Positions 1 to 61,692 of a stretch of DNA of 64,000 bases are shown here, one piece after another. Source of the DNA: Hyperoplus lanceolatus (taxonomy: Eukaryota; Chordata; Actinopteri; Uranoscopiformes; Ammodytidae); assembly GCA_026929865.2 (NCBI GenBank), contig CM049416.1, positions 20,141,001 to 20,205,000 of the forward strand. Reading direction: 5' to 3'. The stretch's first letter is position 1, and every line of letters starts with the position of its first letter. A program made the position numbers and the translations under genes. The notes beneath the pieces are model-generated. The model made no database searches and had not been told where the DNA came from. It saw nothing but the letters and a program-made list of their open reading frames with translations.

Positions 1-130
1 ACTGCTTTTAGTTTATCATGAAGTGATTTTTTTTGTGGACCCCAAGAAGACTAGCTAGTCCCACTTTGGTGACAGCTAATGGGGTTCCTTTTAACAATAA
101 ACAATAAAAACATGTTGCATTGTCACTGAC

Positions 131-337
131 CTGGTTGAGATATTTCCCGGCGAAGAATGTCTGGTAGCCCGCTGTGCTCCGTAGCAGCGCGGGGAAGGTG
201 TGTGGCTCCTCAGTCTTCTGCCAGGCCACACTGCTGCAGTTCCCCTCCAGTGTGTTGTTTATCACGTGGTGGTTATGGGGATATTTACCCGTTAGGATGC
301 TAGCACGACTCGGGCAGCACAGCGGGCTAGCAACGAA
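131..337 (-). CDS. gns: gns coding exon 3 (catalytic signature)
   Basis: Residues 73-141, opening [11 protein letters not shown] with the formylglycine cysteine and ending FFAGKYLNQ. Acceptor is CTCTCAG after a pyrimidine tract; donor is GTCAGT. Positions 1-130 are intron 3. Confidence 0.93.
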
Positions 338-2103
338 CTGAGAGGGAGAGGGGAGGAAAAATTAATATGCTTACTTGCTTACTTATGCTTCTTCTAAGCC
401 GATAGAATGTGTCTCCATTTGTTTCTGTATTTCGCAACATGTTGTGCCTTGCCCCAGGTTAAAACTAATATGGGTCAGTTTAAAGATGCCAAAAATAGGG
501 TATAACGGGCGAGACACACGATGAAAAGAAAACCGGGTCAGGTCAAATATGACAGCACTTAAGATGCCACACAGATGCCCTTCCTCAATGTGCATTGGCA
601 ATCACTCATATGTTTTTCTTTATTTTAATATCCGTTTAAAGACACAAAATGTGAAACACCTTTTACTGTGTTATTTTGAGACAAGGCAGGAACAAACCTT
701 GTTCTTTAAAGCACAGTTCGAATTTGAGATTTGTGTCTATTTTGCTTCCATAACATGTCTTCTTTCTTACTAGTATAGATAAAAGGTCCAAAACGTATAT
801 TTAGGCGTTTATTTGACTAAACCTTGTCTGTTTGCGTCTGTATATTTCTCCTAAACAACCATCTTTAATGGCCATTATCTTAACATTACTTTTTTTTTTT
901 AATACTCTGAACCATAAATCTCAACTTCTAAACTTTCCATAATCATTCTAAGCACTATTCTGAAGTAGCCTGGTCCTACCAAGTGAAGGGAAAGGAAAAT
1001 TGAGCGGGAGTAGGTAGGCGGGCGGTGCTAGGCTAATTCTGACGGTCTTTACATAAGGATTAGACATAATGACCACAATGACATTGGTGATACTTACTGC
1101 GTTCGTGAATGATATTCCTGCATCGCCGATTAGTTTTTTCGTCTTGTTGAGTGGAGTCTGCAAATTAAAAAAAATATTGTTATACTTTAAGATTTATAAT
1201 TCATCTGACATTAATTAATTTAACAATTTATTTTCCTCTGTAGCCAAACTTGGCAACAAACTGCTTTTCCTTTTCCCTTGTAAATTGTATATTCTATATT
1301 GTTGCTGTTTTTTTCTATTTTACTTGTATATATTTTTATATTTCTTTCTTGGCGTTCAGTCAGTGGAAAACAAAGGAGGAATTTCATTGTATGACTGAGA
1401 ACATGTTTCTTATTGTGCATAGGACAATAAACACTTTGAATCTTGAATCTGCATCAATGTCTTACTGCCTTCATGACTGAGCTTGTTCCCAATGGTGAAA
1501 GCCCTCAGTACCTTTATTACATGGATGGTAAGTCTGTGTCCTCAAATAACAAAAATCCTGCATGCCATTATTAATCTTTAACAAGCCCGGATCACATGAG
1601 TAACAATCCCTCGGTATCGAAAGGAGTGATTCATCAAAGCCTATGGGAACCTAGGAAACTAATCAAAATATCATGTTACACTCATAACCAAGTTTCACAT
1701 AAACAGTTCAATAAACCAGTAAAAGCACGTGTTTAAAACTGCATTAAAAAGGTATTATATTATTATATTGCAGGAGTAGTGCACATTACTACACAGTACA
1801 GCCTAGAATATCATTTTAAGCCTTTATTTGAGTCATATTTTCTTTTTATGTTGTTTGAGAAACTGACTGAAAGGCAATTTTCTGTTGCTATGTGGATAAA
1901 CAATAAAGTTTTTGATTTAAATTTGTGAACTAAATGATTAATTTGAACCATTAATGTATTTTCGTAAAGAAAGGCAGAACATTATAATATATATTATTAA
2001 TATAAGTAAGTATTGTAGTTTTTGTAAAGGCTATGTATAATTTCTCCCTCTTTTAAAATACCTGCAGGCTAGGCTACCTATAACAAGAAACTTAAGGTAA
2101 ACG

Positions 2104-2147
<44 letters not shown>

Positions 2148-2590
2148 CTTATTCATCATTCCCTTCCATTCGGTTAACACTTGAAATTGTGCCTCTTAAA
2201 TCACCGAATACATAAGAATTTGGGTTTTGTTTTTTCCAGTAGGAGGGAGTGTTGTTTAGCTGCAAACTGCTGACTGTGTGAGATGGCTAAATGATGTCCT
2301 ACCAATAGGAATGTGAACCGTCATCTTATAATCAAACTAGACCAAATGTCTTATCAATTACATCTCATATTTTGCCATAACATAGTCATGCAATAAATAA
2401 AATATGGAATTTGATGTATTTTATTTTCACTCACCAAACCCCCGATAGCGACGTCCAGGTCGTCTGTTAGGATCAAAACAATGTTTGGTTTCTTGTATGA
2501 CTTTGCAAATACCGAGTTGCTCAGGTGACTCCACAAAGTGACGCACATCAATAAGGTGAACGCGCACGAGCGATTTAAGCCCATTTTCAT
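131..2590 (-). CDS. gns: N-acetylglucosamine-6-sulfatase, 5' part (exons 1-3)
   Basis: Lysosomal sulfatase that removes 6-sulfate from N-acetylglucosamine ends during heparan and keratan sulfate breakdown. Three coding exons (2435-2590, 1098-1157, 131-337) join in frame to 141 residues; the rest lies beyond the left edge. Residues 1-29 look like a signal peptide. [10 protein letters not shown] (about 38-47) carries the paired aspartates that bind the metal ion. C79-C-P-S-R83 is the sulfatase signature whose first cysteine becomes formylglycine. The following [13 protein letters not shown] and [10 protein letters not shown] are typical of GNS rather than other sulfatases and include N-glycosylation sequons. 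The start at 2590 is the first ATG before the signal peptide. It is transcribed away from tbc1d30. Confidence 0.95.
338..1097 (-). other. gns intron 2
   Basis: No coding signal. Positions about 700-860 belong to a dispersed repeat (core GTCTGTTTGCGTCTGTATAT), also seen at about 44090-44260 and 48355-48500. Short poly-T at 889-900. Confidence 0.6.
1098..1157 (-). CDS. gns: gns coding exon 2
   Basis: Residues 53-72 ([20 protein letters not shown]), matching the human segment TPLKKTKALIGEMGMTF. Acceptor TTTGCAG and donor GTAAGT, phase 0 on both sides. Confidence 0.92.
1158..2434 (-). other. gns intron 1, with GATA microsatellite
   Basis: AT-rich intron without coding signal. A (GATA)n tract of about 11 units lies at 2104-2146. 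Confidence 0.7.
2435..2590 (-). CDS. gns: gns coding exon 1
   Basis: Residues 1-52: signal peptide and first metal-binding motif (TDD, 42-44). It ends in TTG followed by a GTGAGT donor, phase 0. Confidence 0.92.
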
Positions 2591-4454
2591 AATCTAATCG
2601 TGAGCTACTGAAGGCTGTCTCTCTCTCAACCCTTCTATATGCGCCGTATAGGAGCGTTAAATCTTGTCGGTGAGTCTAGGAAGAAAAAAACCCCACACGA
2701 ACGGAACAGACTCGGCCCTTGTTTGTGTTTGAGAAGCAGCTCCGTGTTTCCTGGTCATGTGAGGCGGCGCTACGGAAGCCCGGATCAGCTGGTTTGAAGA
2801 CGAGACGCCCCCTGCTTGAGTAATGACCAGAAATAGTAAAATATTTTATGTCGCTACAATGTATGCATATTTTCCCCCCTCTGTTAGAATAGCAATTCTC
2901 TACAATGTTTCAATCAGCATTGCCTTTATTTGAAACTGTTTCGTCATTCCAACAATGTTTTCTAGCTGTATGATCTGTATGCTGTTTCCCTTTCTTGTTT
3001 TGTATGCGTCAATACAAAAAAACACAAAAAATTATATCTTATTTACTTTTTTCTAATTTCTTTGACTTCTTCCTCTCGTTTGTTAGAGCCATATATTGTT
3101 ATATTCTTATTATTGTCTTTATAAAACAATTAACAAAATATATGTAATAAAAGTGATCTTCAGGATTAGAATGAGCAAAGAAAGATAAACCATATAGGCA
3201 ACTTGTACAATTATGACGTGTAGACTGAAAGGCTCAGACTGAACATATGTAAGATTGAGATGCGGCCAACAGACATTCAAATTGGCTTTCACAGTGTTTA
3301 CAGTCTCTACGTCTTGGTGTGTGAGAATTGTCTATTTAATAAAGAAAAATCAACAAATAGATATCAGTTGAAAAGCATTAAGCAAGTTTTTTCTAAAGCC
3401 TATCTGCACTGAACTTAATTTTTTCTCTGTTTAACTCTGAAATCAGCAATAAAAGGATAAGAAACAATTATTCTAATACCATTTTTAAAATAGAGCAAGA
3501 TTGATAAATCAGCCAAGGCTCAATATCAGCCAATTTGACTTTATTGTGAAAATATAGTTTATGGCAGCTTTTAAACAAGAAACTGGAGCACAGAAAATTA
3601 TATATTTGAATTAATTTGTAACGTCATTGCATAGCTTGTCCACCAGAGACCGCTGAGGTGTTTACTTTATAATTGTAAAATGGTAAACATCTTGGTCACA
3701 ATTCAATAAATGAATACAAATATTCCTAATGGGGTTTTAATCAAAATGTTTGTTTGTATTTTGTTGATACATCCTTCATCAATAAACATAATTACACATG
3801 AACAAAACACTGGTGACTTGACATAAATGAAAAAATCACTTTATTGTAACCCAAGCATTATCATAGTTCCATATTGATGTTTTATAATAAGTAATACAGT
3901 AGGCTAACGATACATTATTATTCTTAATATTATTGTCCATAATACACCTAACATTTTACTGTCTTAACTTGTTTCGTTTTATAATTATTTCTCATGTGAA
4001 AAATGTGCTAAATGTTTTCCATACAAAACTACCTCCAAGTCCCTCTCTGAAATAAAGGACGCTGATTGGCCGAGGTACTTTCGGCTCCTCTGTGATTGGT
4101 CAATCGGCGTGGCACCTGTCGCGCGACCTGTAGAAAGTTTTGGCAGGCGTTGGGAAGTTTAGCGGAACGGACTGACCCATTGTTTGGCCATTGAAGGGGG
4201 TGGAAACAGGAAAATTTGGAAAATTACGTCCAAAACATACAAGGAAGTAACAGGGAAGTAACTTATAGCTGCTAGACTGTTCTCCCTCTTTTAGCGAAGA
4301 TTGAAATGGTCTTGTCCAGGAACTCTATCCTCCTCGGAAGACGCTCAAACAAACTTTAAAAACTCCAGTTATGCGGTGTTTAAAATAACAACACCTCACT
4401 ACTAGAGACAATTAAATAATTAGGCTTAATTCAGCGCTTATTTATGAACAGAAA
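2591..4454. promoter_or_regulatory. Divergent promoter interval gns / tbc1d30
   Basis: This 1.86 kb lies between the two start codons. The gns side (2640-2830) is richer in GC and holds GTCATGTGAG at 2754-2763, which resembles the TFEB/CLEAR box of lysosomal genes with mismatches. The tbc1d30 side carries two inverted CCAAT boxes (ATTGG at 4065-4069 and 4095-4099) in a GC-richer block (4050-4160). The middle, about 2880-4020, is AT-rich and shows nothing else to me. Confidence 0.5.
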
Positions 4455-36659
<32,205 letters not shown>

Positions 36660-37990
36660 AAACAGTAACAGTGCAATCTTAAGGGTGGAGTCTGTGATTT
36701 TTTTTTGGGGAATGCTTGCTGTCAAAATTACTTTTTGGTCGAAATTAGTGAATATCTCCTCACGATCAGCTACCTTTCTCTACTGTGTGTGTGTGTGCTA
36801 GGAAAAAAATCAAACTGGTATGTAAACAAAGGGTATGAAAACACTATAGCAACATGCCAGTTTACAGAGCCTAGGATCTGTATTAACACTGGATTTTGGC
36901 AAAAAGTACTTATGACAACGGAATCACTGACTCCACCTTTTAAACTGATGCTAGAAACACAGTCCTTTCTTCTTTACTTGATCTAAAAGATTCTATAACT
37001 ACACCGTGTTGCCTCCTGCGTATCAAGAAAATAACCCATATCTTATTTCAAGTAGATAGAAAGTTCTAGAAAAGTAAATGTGATGTTAAAATGTGAAGAT
37101 TTTAGGTCACCTGATCCTGAAATTTACAAACCATAACACTCAAGCATTCAAAATCTAGTTGACCCAGTAAGTGCGGAGGGTCTATGCTCATGTTTTGTTT
37201 AGTCTCTCAACTGCTTTGGTTAAGGTAACGTTAACACAGGACTATAGGACTAATATCAGTTTCAAGCCCTTTACAGTGGCCTATGCAGGTCTGTCTTGAC
37301 CATAATGCAAACATGAGGAAAACAAGAGAAGACCGAAGTTTTGAACTATGTTTGTGGGATTCTCTGAATAGTTACATTGCATTTGAACTCAACATTTGTG
37401 TCTTCAATAGTGGTTTGTGAACCTTGATGAATGGAATCTCCCTGGACTGAAAAAAAATGAAGAGAATTTGGGCCGGACAAATGCTTCCCTTTGGACTTGT
37501 ATGGACCATATTTGGCAGCGTTATGAACTACATTTTTTCCTATGAAATTACACAATAGCCATCCAGTTATTTCTATGCCAAGTATTTAAAAAACAGACAA
37601 GAAATGCCTAAGAATTGCTGTAAATGAAGAATCATTAAACCTAAATGTGTGTGGCTGGAAAAAAAATCCCATCTATCCAATCCTTCAACTTTTGATGTCC
37701 TAAAGCACTTAACAATTTGTTTTGTCATTCTGAAGGTGAAATCATTGTGTTATGTGTGTACTGTCTGTCTGTAACTTGACTGTTGAACACAAAGGAATGT
37801 AGTCTTCTTGGTCAATAATGAAGTGAGTTTGAATGGGGATGCTACTAGTTTGGTTTAGACCATTGGGGAGTGAATACTTTGTAAATAAAATGAAGCAAAA
37901 TTAAATATATAAAGGCAGAGAAATGCCTGTAACACATGATAAGAAGCTGTGTGTCCACATAAAATAAACTTGCACAGCACTGAAAAAAAA
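36660..37990 (+). other. tbc1d30: tbc1d30 3' UTR and candidate poly(A) signals
   Basis: AATAAA hexamers at 37884-37889 and 37963-37968 are the best end-of-message candidates. The UTR starts with a TTAA-flanked MITE only 24 nt after the stop (36683-36938). Confidence 0.55.
36683..36938. mobile_element. TTAA-family MITE in the tbc1d30 3' UTR
   Basis: TTAA (36679-36682) then GGGTGGAGTCTGTGATT; closing GAATCACTGACTCCACCT. Inner palindrome GTTTACAGAGCCTAGG present. Confidence 0.8.
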
Positions 37991-39560
37991 ATGAGTCCTC
38001 AATGTTTTTTTCTAGTACATTCACGATTGTCCATCTATCTGGAAAGCATTTGTACTTGGAAGTGTACCAATATACTTCTGCTTCTGAGGGAGATGTCCAT
38101 TCGGATAATATGGGAAAATCTCAGTGTGGCTTCTCAAGTCATATTCTGGAGAAATACCAACCACTTGGGATAAAAAAAATAAAAAATGCAGTGGCTACTG
38201 CACAATATATTTTTTAACTGTTTTTATATTTGAGACTGTTGACATTGATGATATTTGACTCACAGGAAGGCATTGGATTTACTTAAAAACAAATATGGCC
38301 TACAACAAGCCAACTTTCAGCGTAGGCTATTGCCAACATTTATGGCTGTTTTGACATTTGCCAGTTGCACAAAGGCACTATGTCTGGAGTGACACATATT
38401 TAGTTATAATGAACACCTCTACATTGAATTGTGCGGTTTTTAATTAATATGCTTTGTCAAAAACACATTTTCAACTGGCTACATTTTTTATTACTGTTCT
38501 AGATAGTTAGTATTGTAATACATTAAATGATATAGCCCTGTTTTAAAACTTACTAAATGTGTTATTCATCTAAACAGGAGTATAGCTGGAAGTTAGACTA
38601 ATTTAGCTAATTGTAAAACAATTCAATTAAATACTTTACCTTTGTTTCATTAAAATCTAAGTGAATATCGTATTATGTCCTGTATTGTAACAATAAAACT
38701 AGCATAAAATAATTGGGTTTAAAAATATCTTTGGATATTTTATTTGTGTGCTCGTGCTGCAGCGCCAGCGGTAGGTGACTTCCGTTGGCCATCTTTGTTT
38801 ACATTGATAAACAGTTAACTAATTACAAACTTACAAGTCTTTATTGACAAACAACAGGAATAATATTTTTTATGCTAGTTCGCCTGAAGAGTGTGGTTTT
38901 AGGAGAGAGGAAATCTTCAAACACGGCGGTAAGTGTGTTCAGTTGCTCAGTCAGTCTTTGAGAGAAATGGTTTAACTGTAAGAAAAAAGTTAGCATTTCT
39001 CTAAATGTGTCAAATATATATTTTTTTAAATTGTGTGATGCTAAGAGAGGCACAAGCCGGGGCTGAACTACGTTGTATAGCCTATTGACACGTTTTTGGA
39101 TATCTTGACTTAAAAGTTACACATTCACATTTTGACTTACTGTTCACATTTTGAGTAGCTGTGAATGTGTGCATCTTTTACTGGCTGTACATTGTGTAAT
39201 AAGGGATATGACACCACTATCCTTGACCTTGATTACTGGGTAGAGGTTTGTTGGTAATGTCATCTGAAGGCACTTCTGCATTTCAAATAAAGAAATACTC
39301 AGAATCAAAAGAGAAGTTAGTCAGCTGGTTGTTTGTTTGTTGAAAGGGGACGTGTATAGTACTAAGAATTTGAAATATGCAAAGTGTTAGTGGTTATGAC
39401 GTTCTGCTGTAACAGACATGCTCTTCATTTTATCACAATACATTTAAAGATGGAGTCAGTGATTCTGGAGAAGGCTTGTAGTCAAAATCCCTTTGTCAAA
39501 AAAACATTTTGTTTTAGTCACAAAAAAAGGAAACAGACAGCATTCTTAAAAAACGAACAA
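37991..39560. other. Convergent intergenic region tbc1d30 / prkcq
   Basis: AT-rich with no confident gene. A 70-codon minus frame at 38841-39053 is of unknown meaning. A partial TTAA-family MITE lies at 39450-39505. Confidence 0.5.
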
Positions 39561-39567
39561 CACATAT

Positions 39568-39573
39568 TTTATT
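39568..39573 (-). terminator. prkcq: Candidate poly(A) signal of prkcq
   Basis: AATAAA on minus about 1.1 kb after the prkcq stop; position is plausible for its 3' UTR end, not proven. Confidence 0.35.
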
Positions 39574-40464
39574 GTACAGGATTCACAAATGAAGAGAAAA
39601 ATAACATCTACAGTTCGTAGGGATCGAAGACGTGCCTGATCCAAATCACAGCATCAAAACATCTCCTGAGGTACCATAAGAAATACACACCGTAAACAAA
39701 AAACCCTGTATTCCATCTCTGCTACACAACAGATCTACATCCAACTGACTGTACAGTACATCAACAGAATTACATTACATTTATTTACACAACCATGTTC
39801 AAAGTTTTTTTTTTTTTTTTTTTTTAATACAATCAATGTGCAGTTAAGAGACTTATTAAGCTTTGGAATAGGGAAGGACATAGTAACATAAGACAACTTT
39901 TTTTCAGTTTGCTTAACTTGAATTATGAGGCACCATGTTTATTACATCACATTCTGATAAGCACAATGTGAAGTTAAAGAGTGACTTTTAAGGGGTAATT
40001 CTATAAGGAATAAATTAAGTGTTTTAAGCAATCTGTCATGGAGATATGATGTACACTGTGAGAAAAACTGAATGCCCCTGTAAACCCAAATCCACAAATG
40101 AATACTAAATGATATGTGGTGCTTCATAATGGGCCTAAATGCAAAATGTAAATGAATACTTAAAGAGTCTTGGTGTATCCTCTTTGCCTCTTTCTCTTAG
40201 CCTAGATGTTTCTGTCATTAGGCATTTTTTTTTGTTTTTGTAACTTATATAATGTAATTTTTTAAATGGAAACAGAGGTGACAAAGATCCCGTCACAGTT
40301 GTGTTGTATTTGCCAATTTGTTTTAGTTTTTCTTTTTTAGATTTTTTGTTTTATAAGAATTTTAAAGATGTAGAGAGATTTTTCACAAAGTAACATTTTA
40401 TGTGTCTTAAAACCAAGCAAACCCCTCTTGGTTATCCTCATGTTTATGGATACACATTTGAGTT

Positions 40465-56858
<16,394 letters not shown>

Positions 56859-57235
56859 GGCGGAAAGGTTTCTACTGTTTCAAATATCCACAAAAACTCC
56901 AGGAAACCTTAGGACTATGCCTTGTTTGAAAAGGCAATTTCAAGAGATGAGATTTCGGTCAGTGTTGTTATCAAAAAGCTTATTCCACTGTAGCAATCGC
57001 CACCTGGTCGTTATTCTCGAGAGGAAACGATTGGCTGGTGATTGAAGGCAGAGGAGGAGGTTGGCTTGTTTTCAACACTTGGACGATTCTAACAACCTAA
57101 CGGAGAAAGAGACAAAGAGAAAGAGAGATATATTTCATCATCCATGACACTGTTACCACAATAGCTGGCTGTGAGTGAGCTTCTCTGCAAACCCAAAACT
57201 TACCAGCTGGCTTTCAAACCAGGGTTTTCAATTTA

Positions 57236-57555
57236 AAGGTGCAGTCAGTGATTCTGGAGAATGCTTGTTGTCAAAATCACTTTTTGTCAGAATCAGTGAA
57301 AATCTCCTCACGATCCGCTACCTGTATGTACTGGTGTTAATGAATAGCCTACGCTCTGTGAACTGGTATGTTAACAAAGGGGTCCACCATAGCTAGCAAC
57401 AGTCCTGTTCACAGAGCCTAGGCTGTGTATTAACACTGGATTTTTTTGTCAGCGCTCACACAGTACGGACAGCCTATCCATATTGTGTATGCGCTAAACA
57501 ACATTTTTGTTTTTGATTAAAAGCTTTCTCCAGAATCGCTGACTCCACCTTTAAT
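57236..57555. mobile_element. TTAA-family foldback MITE, best-preserved copy
   Basis: TTAA | AGGTGCAGTCAGTGATTCTG ... AGAATCGCTGACTCCACCT | TTAA. Arms of about 60 bp pair end to end, and an inner pair (TAACTGG... and GAGCCTAGGCTGTGTATTAA) forms a second hairpin. Confidence 0.88.
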
Positions 57556-58129
57556 ACACAACAGAATCATCTCCCCAAATGCAGACCTTGACACGAAAAA
57601 TGTTTTCTTATCTAAAGTATTCATCATTTGGTGAAAGTAAAATGCTCGAGCAGCCTTGCAGTAGCGTTAACTCCCTTAAAGCTCAAAAGCAAGATAACAG
57701 ACCAACACTCAGATTGAAGCCAACTGAAATAAAATAAAAACCCACGCCACATGCCATACTTTACCTTCAGGACGTGTGAGCACCAGCTGTCACGCTTGGC
57801 AGAGTCTCATTAAAAAAAACAGCAATCTTTAAAAATTATCTCTCCAATTTGCTGCTTTGTGTTTCGAACCACACACAGATATCTACAGTAACATCGTGTG
57901 CTGCCTCTACTGCGGCAGGTTTAGTTTTCATGGCACAGTCCTCGATCCGGTGACGGTCGATGTGATACTTGAGGCCTCCCAAAGAGAGTGTGTGTGTGTG
58001 TGTGTGTGTGTGTTTTATGGATTTGCTGGTGTGTGTGCGTTTGAGTCTCTGTGACTGTGTGTGTGTGTGTTTGTGTGTGCGTGTGCGATCTATTAGTATG
58101 AGAACCAATTTCACTTTTAGGAGTGAGGA

Positions 58130-58275
58130 CATTTTTGGAAAGGAAGGACAGTTCTCAATTAGTTAGTGAGAGGATTGGGGTTAGGCATTTACTTGTGATG
58201 GTTAGGGTTAGGGTAAGGGGCTAGGGAATACATTTTTCAATTAATGTCCTCTCAAGTATAGCCTTACAAACGTAT
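58130..58275. repeat. GTTAGG-rich dispersed repeat, copy 2
   Basis: GGTTAGGCATTTACTTGTGA TGGTTAGGG and GGGGCTAGGGAATACAT; followed by a GT array as in copy 1. Confidence 0.7.
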
Positions 58276-58311
58276 GTGTGTGACTGTGTGTGTGTGTCGT
58301 GTGTTTCTGTG

Positions 58312-58360
<49 letters not shown>

Positions 58361-58582
58361 AGGAGGCTGGGACTATTAATAGAGCTGAAATCCTAAACGC
58401 GGGTCCAAACAGCCTCATGCGCCTGACTCTGCATTAACACTCGTCATGGTCGTCATTGGAACGCGGAACGAGTCACCTCCTCTTCTGTAACCCGCGGTGA
58501 CCCTGAGTCAGTGGTGTCATGACAACTGACTGACGTAGAAGAAAAAAATCACATCAAAGCAAATTGATTGTTTTAGAATTAC

Positions 58583-58735
58583 TTAAAGCTATAGTGCGTA
58601 ACTGTTTTATGTAAATGAATGTTGGTTATATTCAAGCCATTGCTTAAATGAGTTGACACAAAGTTGATTAAGCCAATCAGATCCACTAAACTCTCTCTGT
58701 ATTTCTCAGTAACTGGTGTCACCCCCTGACTTATA
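58583..58735. mobile_element. MITE family C, copy 2
   Basis: TTAAAGCTATAGTGCGTAAC and ACACAAAGTTGATTAAGCCA, matching 49813-49985. Confidence 0.65.
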
Positions 58736-60429
58736 TAAGCTTAAATATTTCTAAAATGAACATAAGTATTGAGGTAAACAGTAGGTGTGTTAAGTTTTAA
58801 GCAGTATTTTTATGTTGTAGATACTGTCATCATGTTGTTTTGTTCAAAAATGCCCTGATCAATATTTCTATATTTTAAATGGAGCAGACGATTTTGTGTT
58901 ATGTAAGCAGGCAAGCGGAACTATTATGAAAGCTGGCAGGGTGAAACTGAGGTCATTTCATAACTTCAGTAATGTCCTATATATTATTCAGCATATTAGT
59001 ATGAAGATTTTGCTATATTGCAATGAGTAGGCCTAGTTATTACCTTTTTCAAATTAACTCCCATTAAATATATAACTTCTATACATCTATAATTTTGCAA
59101 GATTCAAGATGGTTTAATTGTCATATGCACAACATTACAGAGCAGTGGCTGGCAATGAAATTCTTTAGTCTTGGGCTCCAACACAGCTCAATATAAGAAC
59201 AAGTAAAAGTATAAGAGGAACACATAAAGTCACGGATTGATATTGATCTTGATTTTGAAATTCTCACCCACGCCCAAACCCCCACACACCTCTTCTTTCC
59301 AACACCGATTCAAGCATTTGAACTGTGCAGAGCGACAGAGCTGCAGCCTCCTGTGCAGTTAGTTTTGAAACCTACATTTTTTTTTTTTTATTGCCGCGTC
59401 GTTTTCATTGCTGGGGGAGTTAAACTTCCGGTGTCAGAGTTAACGCCGATGTAACCACACTTCCTGTCTATATGGGCGGATTTTATTGTTCCTTTTTGAA
59501 AAGCTTCACAGGAGGGGCTGGTGCAAAGACTAGATTTGAAAAAACCCCACAGCATTCAAAACAGTTTTGTTGGCTGCTCTAAATTGTGAAAAAAGGTGGG
59601 CAGAGAAAAGCTATCATGAACTAAATTCAAGTTAGAAGATGAGAAGTTGTGTACTCAATATGAAGGATATTGAGTTAGTGAATTACTAAGCGTATGTATA
59701 CTTGGTTATCCTGATATTTTTATTATATACTTTTTTTTTTTACATATATATTTACTTGATTTAAAGCACCAATATGTACATTTGAGCCTATGTTACTGCT
59801 ATGTTTACAATGCTGATGTTAATAAACCTTTATTACATCATAAAATATTGATAATGTTTACTGCAGCTTCCTGTAGAGCCCTTTTAGTTTATATGTGCGT
59901 GTGGTTTGAATGTAACATCAAGCCTAATGTATAAAGTAAAGTTTGATTTAGTAGCGTTCATAAACACAAGATATTCCAGTCTGCCCTAAATCGTTTTGTC
60001 AATGAGACTGTTTCACAAACATATAGTTCCTCATATGAGCTTTAAATAGTAACTAAATGCTGTTAATACGTTTTGAGTCGATGTGGTGTGAAGTAATAAC
60101 GTCTGTGGTTATGTCTTAATAAGATTACGTCGTCTATGCTTTTCTTTCTTTCTCAATGAAGAAACCGAACGACATATTTAAGAGGATTTAGACCGCGGCT
60201 ACAAGAGCGTCCATTGTTACAACAAGCTGCCGATTAACACACTAAAACCTTTGATCACTATGTTGAAGTCTAATGTGTTTTTCCACACACATAAGAACAT
60301 AAATAACCCTAACCCATAAATACAGGCTTTTGTTTTCATTATTGAATAGGAAGGCCCAAAAAAGGAGCTGTTACTATTTCTATTTCAATAAATAGAGTGT
60401 ATTGCATTGTGTTGTCTCCGGGCAAAAAT

Positions 60430-60743
60430 GTAAAGGTGGAGTCAGTGATTCTGGAGAACGCTTGTTCAAATCAGGGAATATCTCCTAACTATCCACTACC
60501 TGTCTGTACTGTGTGTGTATGCGCTGAAAAGGAATCTGGTGTTAATACACAGCCTAGGCTTGTAAACTGTTATGTAAAAAAGGGGCCCCACCATAGCTAG
60601 AAACATGCTTGTTTACAGAGCCTAGGGTGTGTATTAACACTGGATTTTTTTCTCAGCGCACACAAGTACAGGTAGCGTTTTGGGAGGAGATATTCACAGA
60701 TTTTGACAACAAGCGTTCTCCATAATCGCTGACTCCACCTTTA
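60430..60743. mobile_element. TTAA-family foldback MITE
   Basis: AGGTGGAGTCAGTGATTCTG ... ATAATCGCTGACTCCACCT then TTAA; inner palindrome around GCCTAGGCT and GCCTAGGGT intact. Confidence 0.87.
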
Positions 60744-60913
60744 ACTGCAACCCACCCACGGGCACTGAAATGCCACCTTTCACATTATACATCAAACACA
60801 CACACAGAGATACAAGGAAGGTCAAGTAGCAGGTCGCCAAAGCCGGAGACCTTTTAGAAACCTTTCATAAAGTCAATTGAGCCTCCCACCTGACCCTTTG
60901 TAGAGGACACCAT

Positions 60914-61029
<116 letters not shown>

Positions 61030-61293
61030 TCAAGCGTTTTGTAGTAGGAGGCGGAAGTGGGGTCGGAGCTTTGTTGTTATTGACAGGAGGTGTGTGTGTG
61101 TGTGTGTGTGTTATTGACATGGGGTGTGTGTGACAGTAGCTGCTGCTTTGTCAGAGTCCTACCTCCCTAAGTGGCCCTGAAGTGGCCATTCACTCATTCA
61201 AACACAGAATGCACTGTAGACCCGCGACATCTTACTACATCAATGGATTACCTTGCCTGTAATACTATTTGTCAATATTGCTGCATCAACAGG

Positions 61294-61373
<80 letters not shown>

Positions 61374-61633
61374 TTGTTGTAAAAGAATATGCGTTCTTAT
61401 TGATGTAACTAAATGTATATTAAATCGTTGATTATCCGAGCATCTCCGATATTAAGCTGATTTGCAAGGTTTTAAAACAGCTAATTACATTCACTCTAGT
61501 AGCATGCTTTTGTAAAGGTATTTGCAATGTTATGCCACATTATACCTCCGCTTTATCGTATCTAAAAAGTTATTTTTTCACTTAATACTCCACTACTCTT
61601 ACTTAACAGTTTACGTTACTGGTTACTTTGCAG

Positions 61634-61692
<59 letters not shown>

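Noticed and set aside
383-773. Overlapping 72-74 codon frames in gns intron 2.
   Set aside because: Lie in an intron and a dispersed repeat; no splice-consistent coding extension.
57175-57396. 73-codon plus frame with protein-like start.
   Set aside because: Most of it is the TTAA-family MITE, which gives similar frames at 36705 and 60397.
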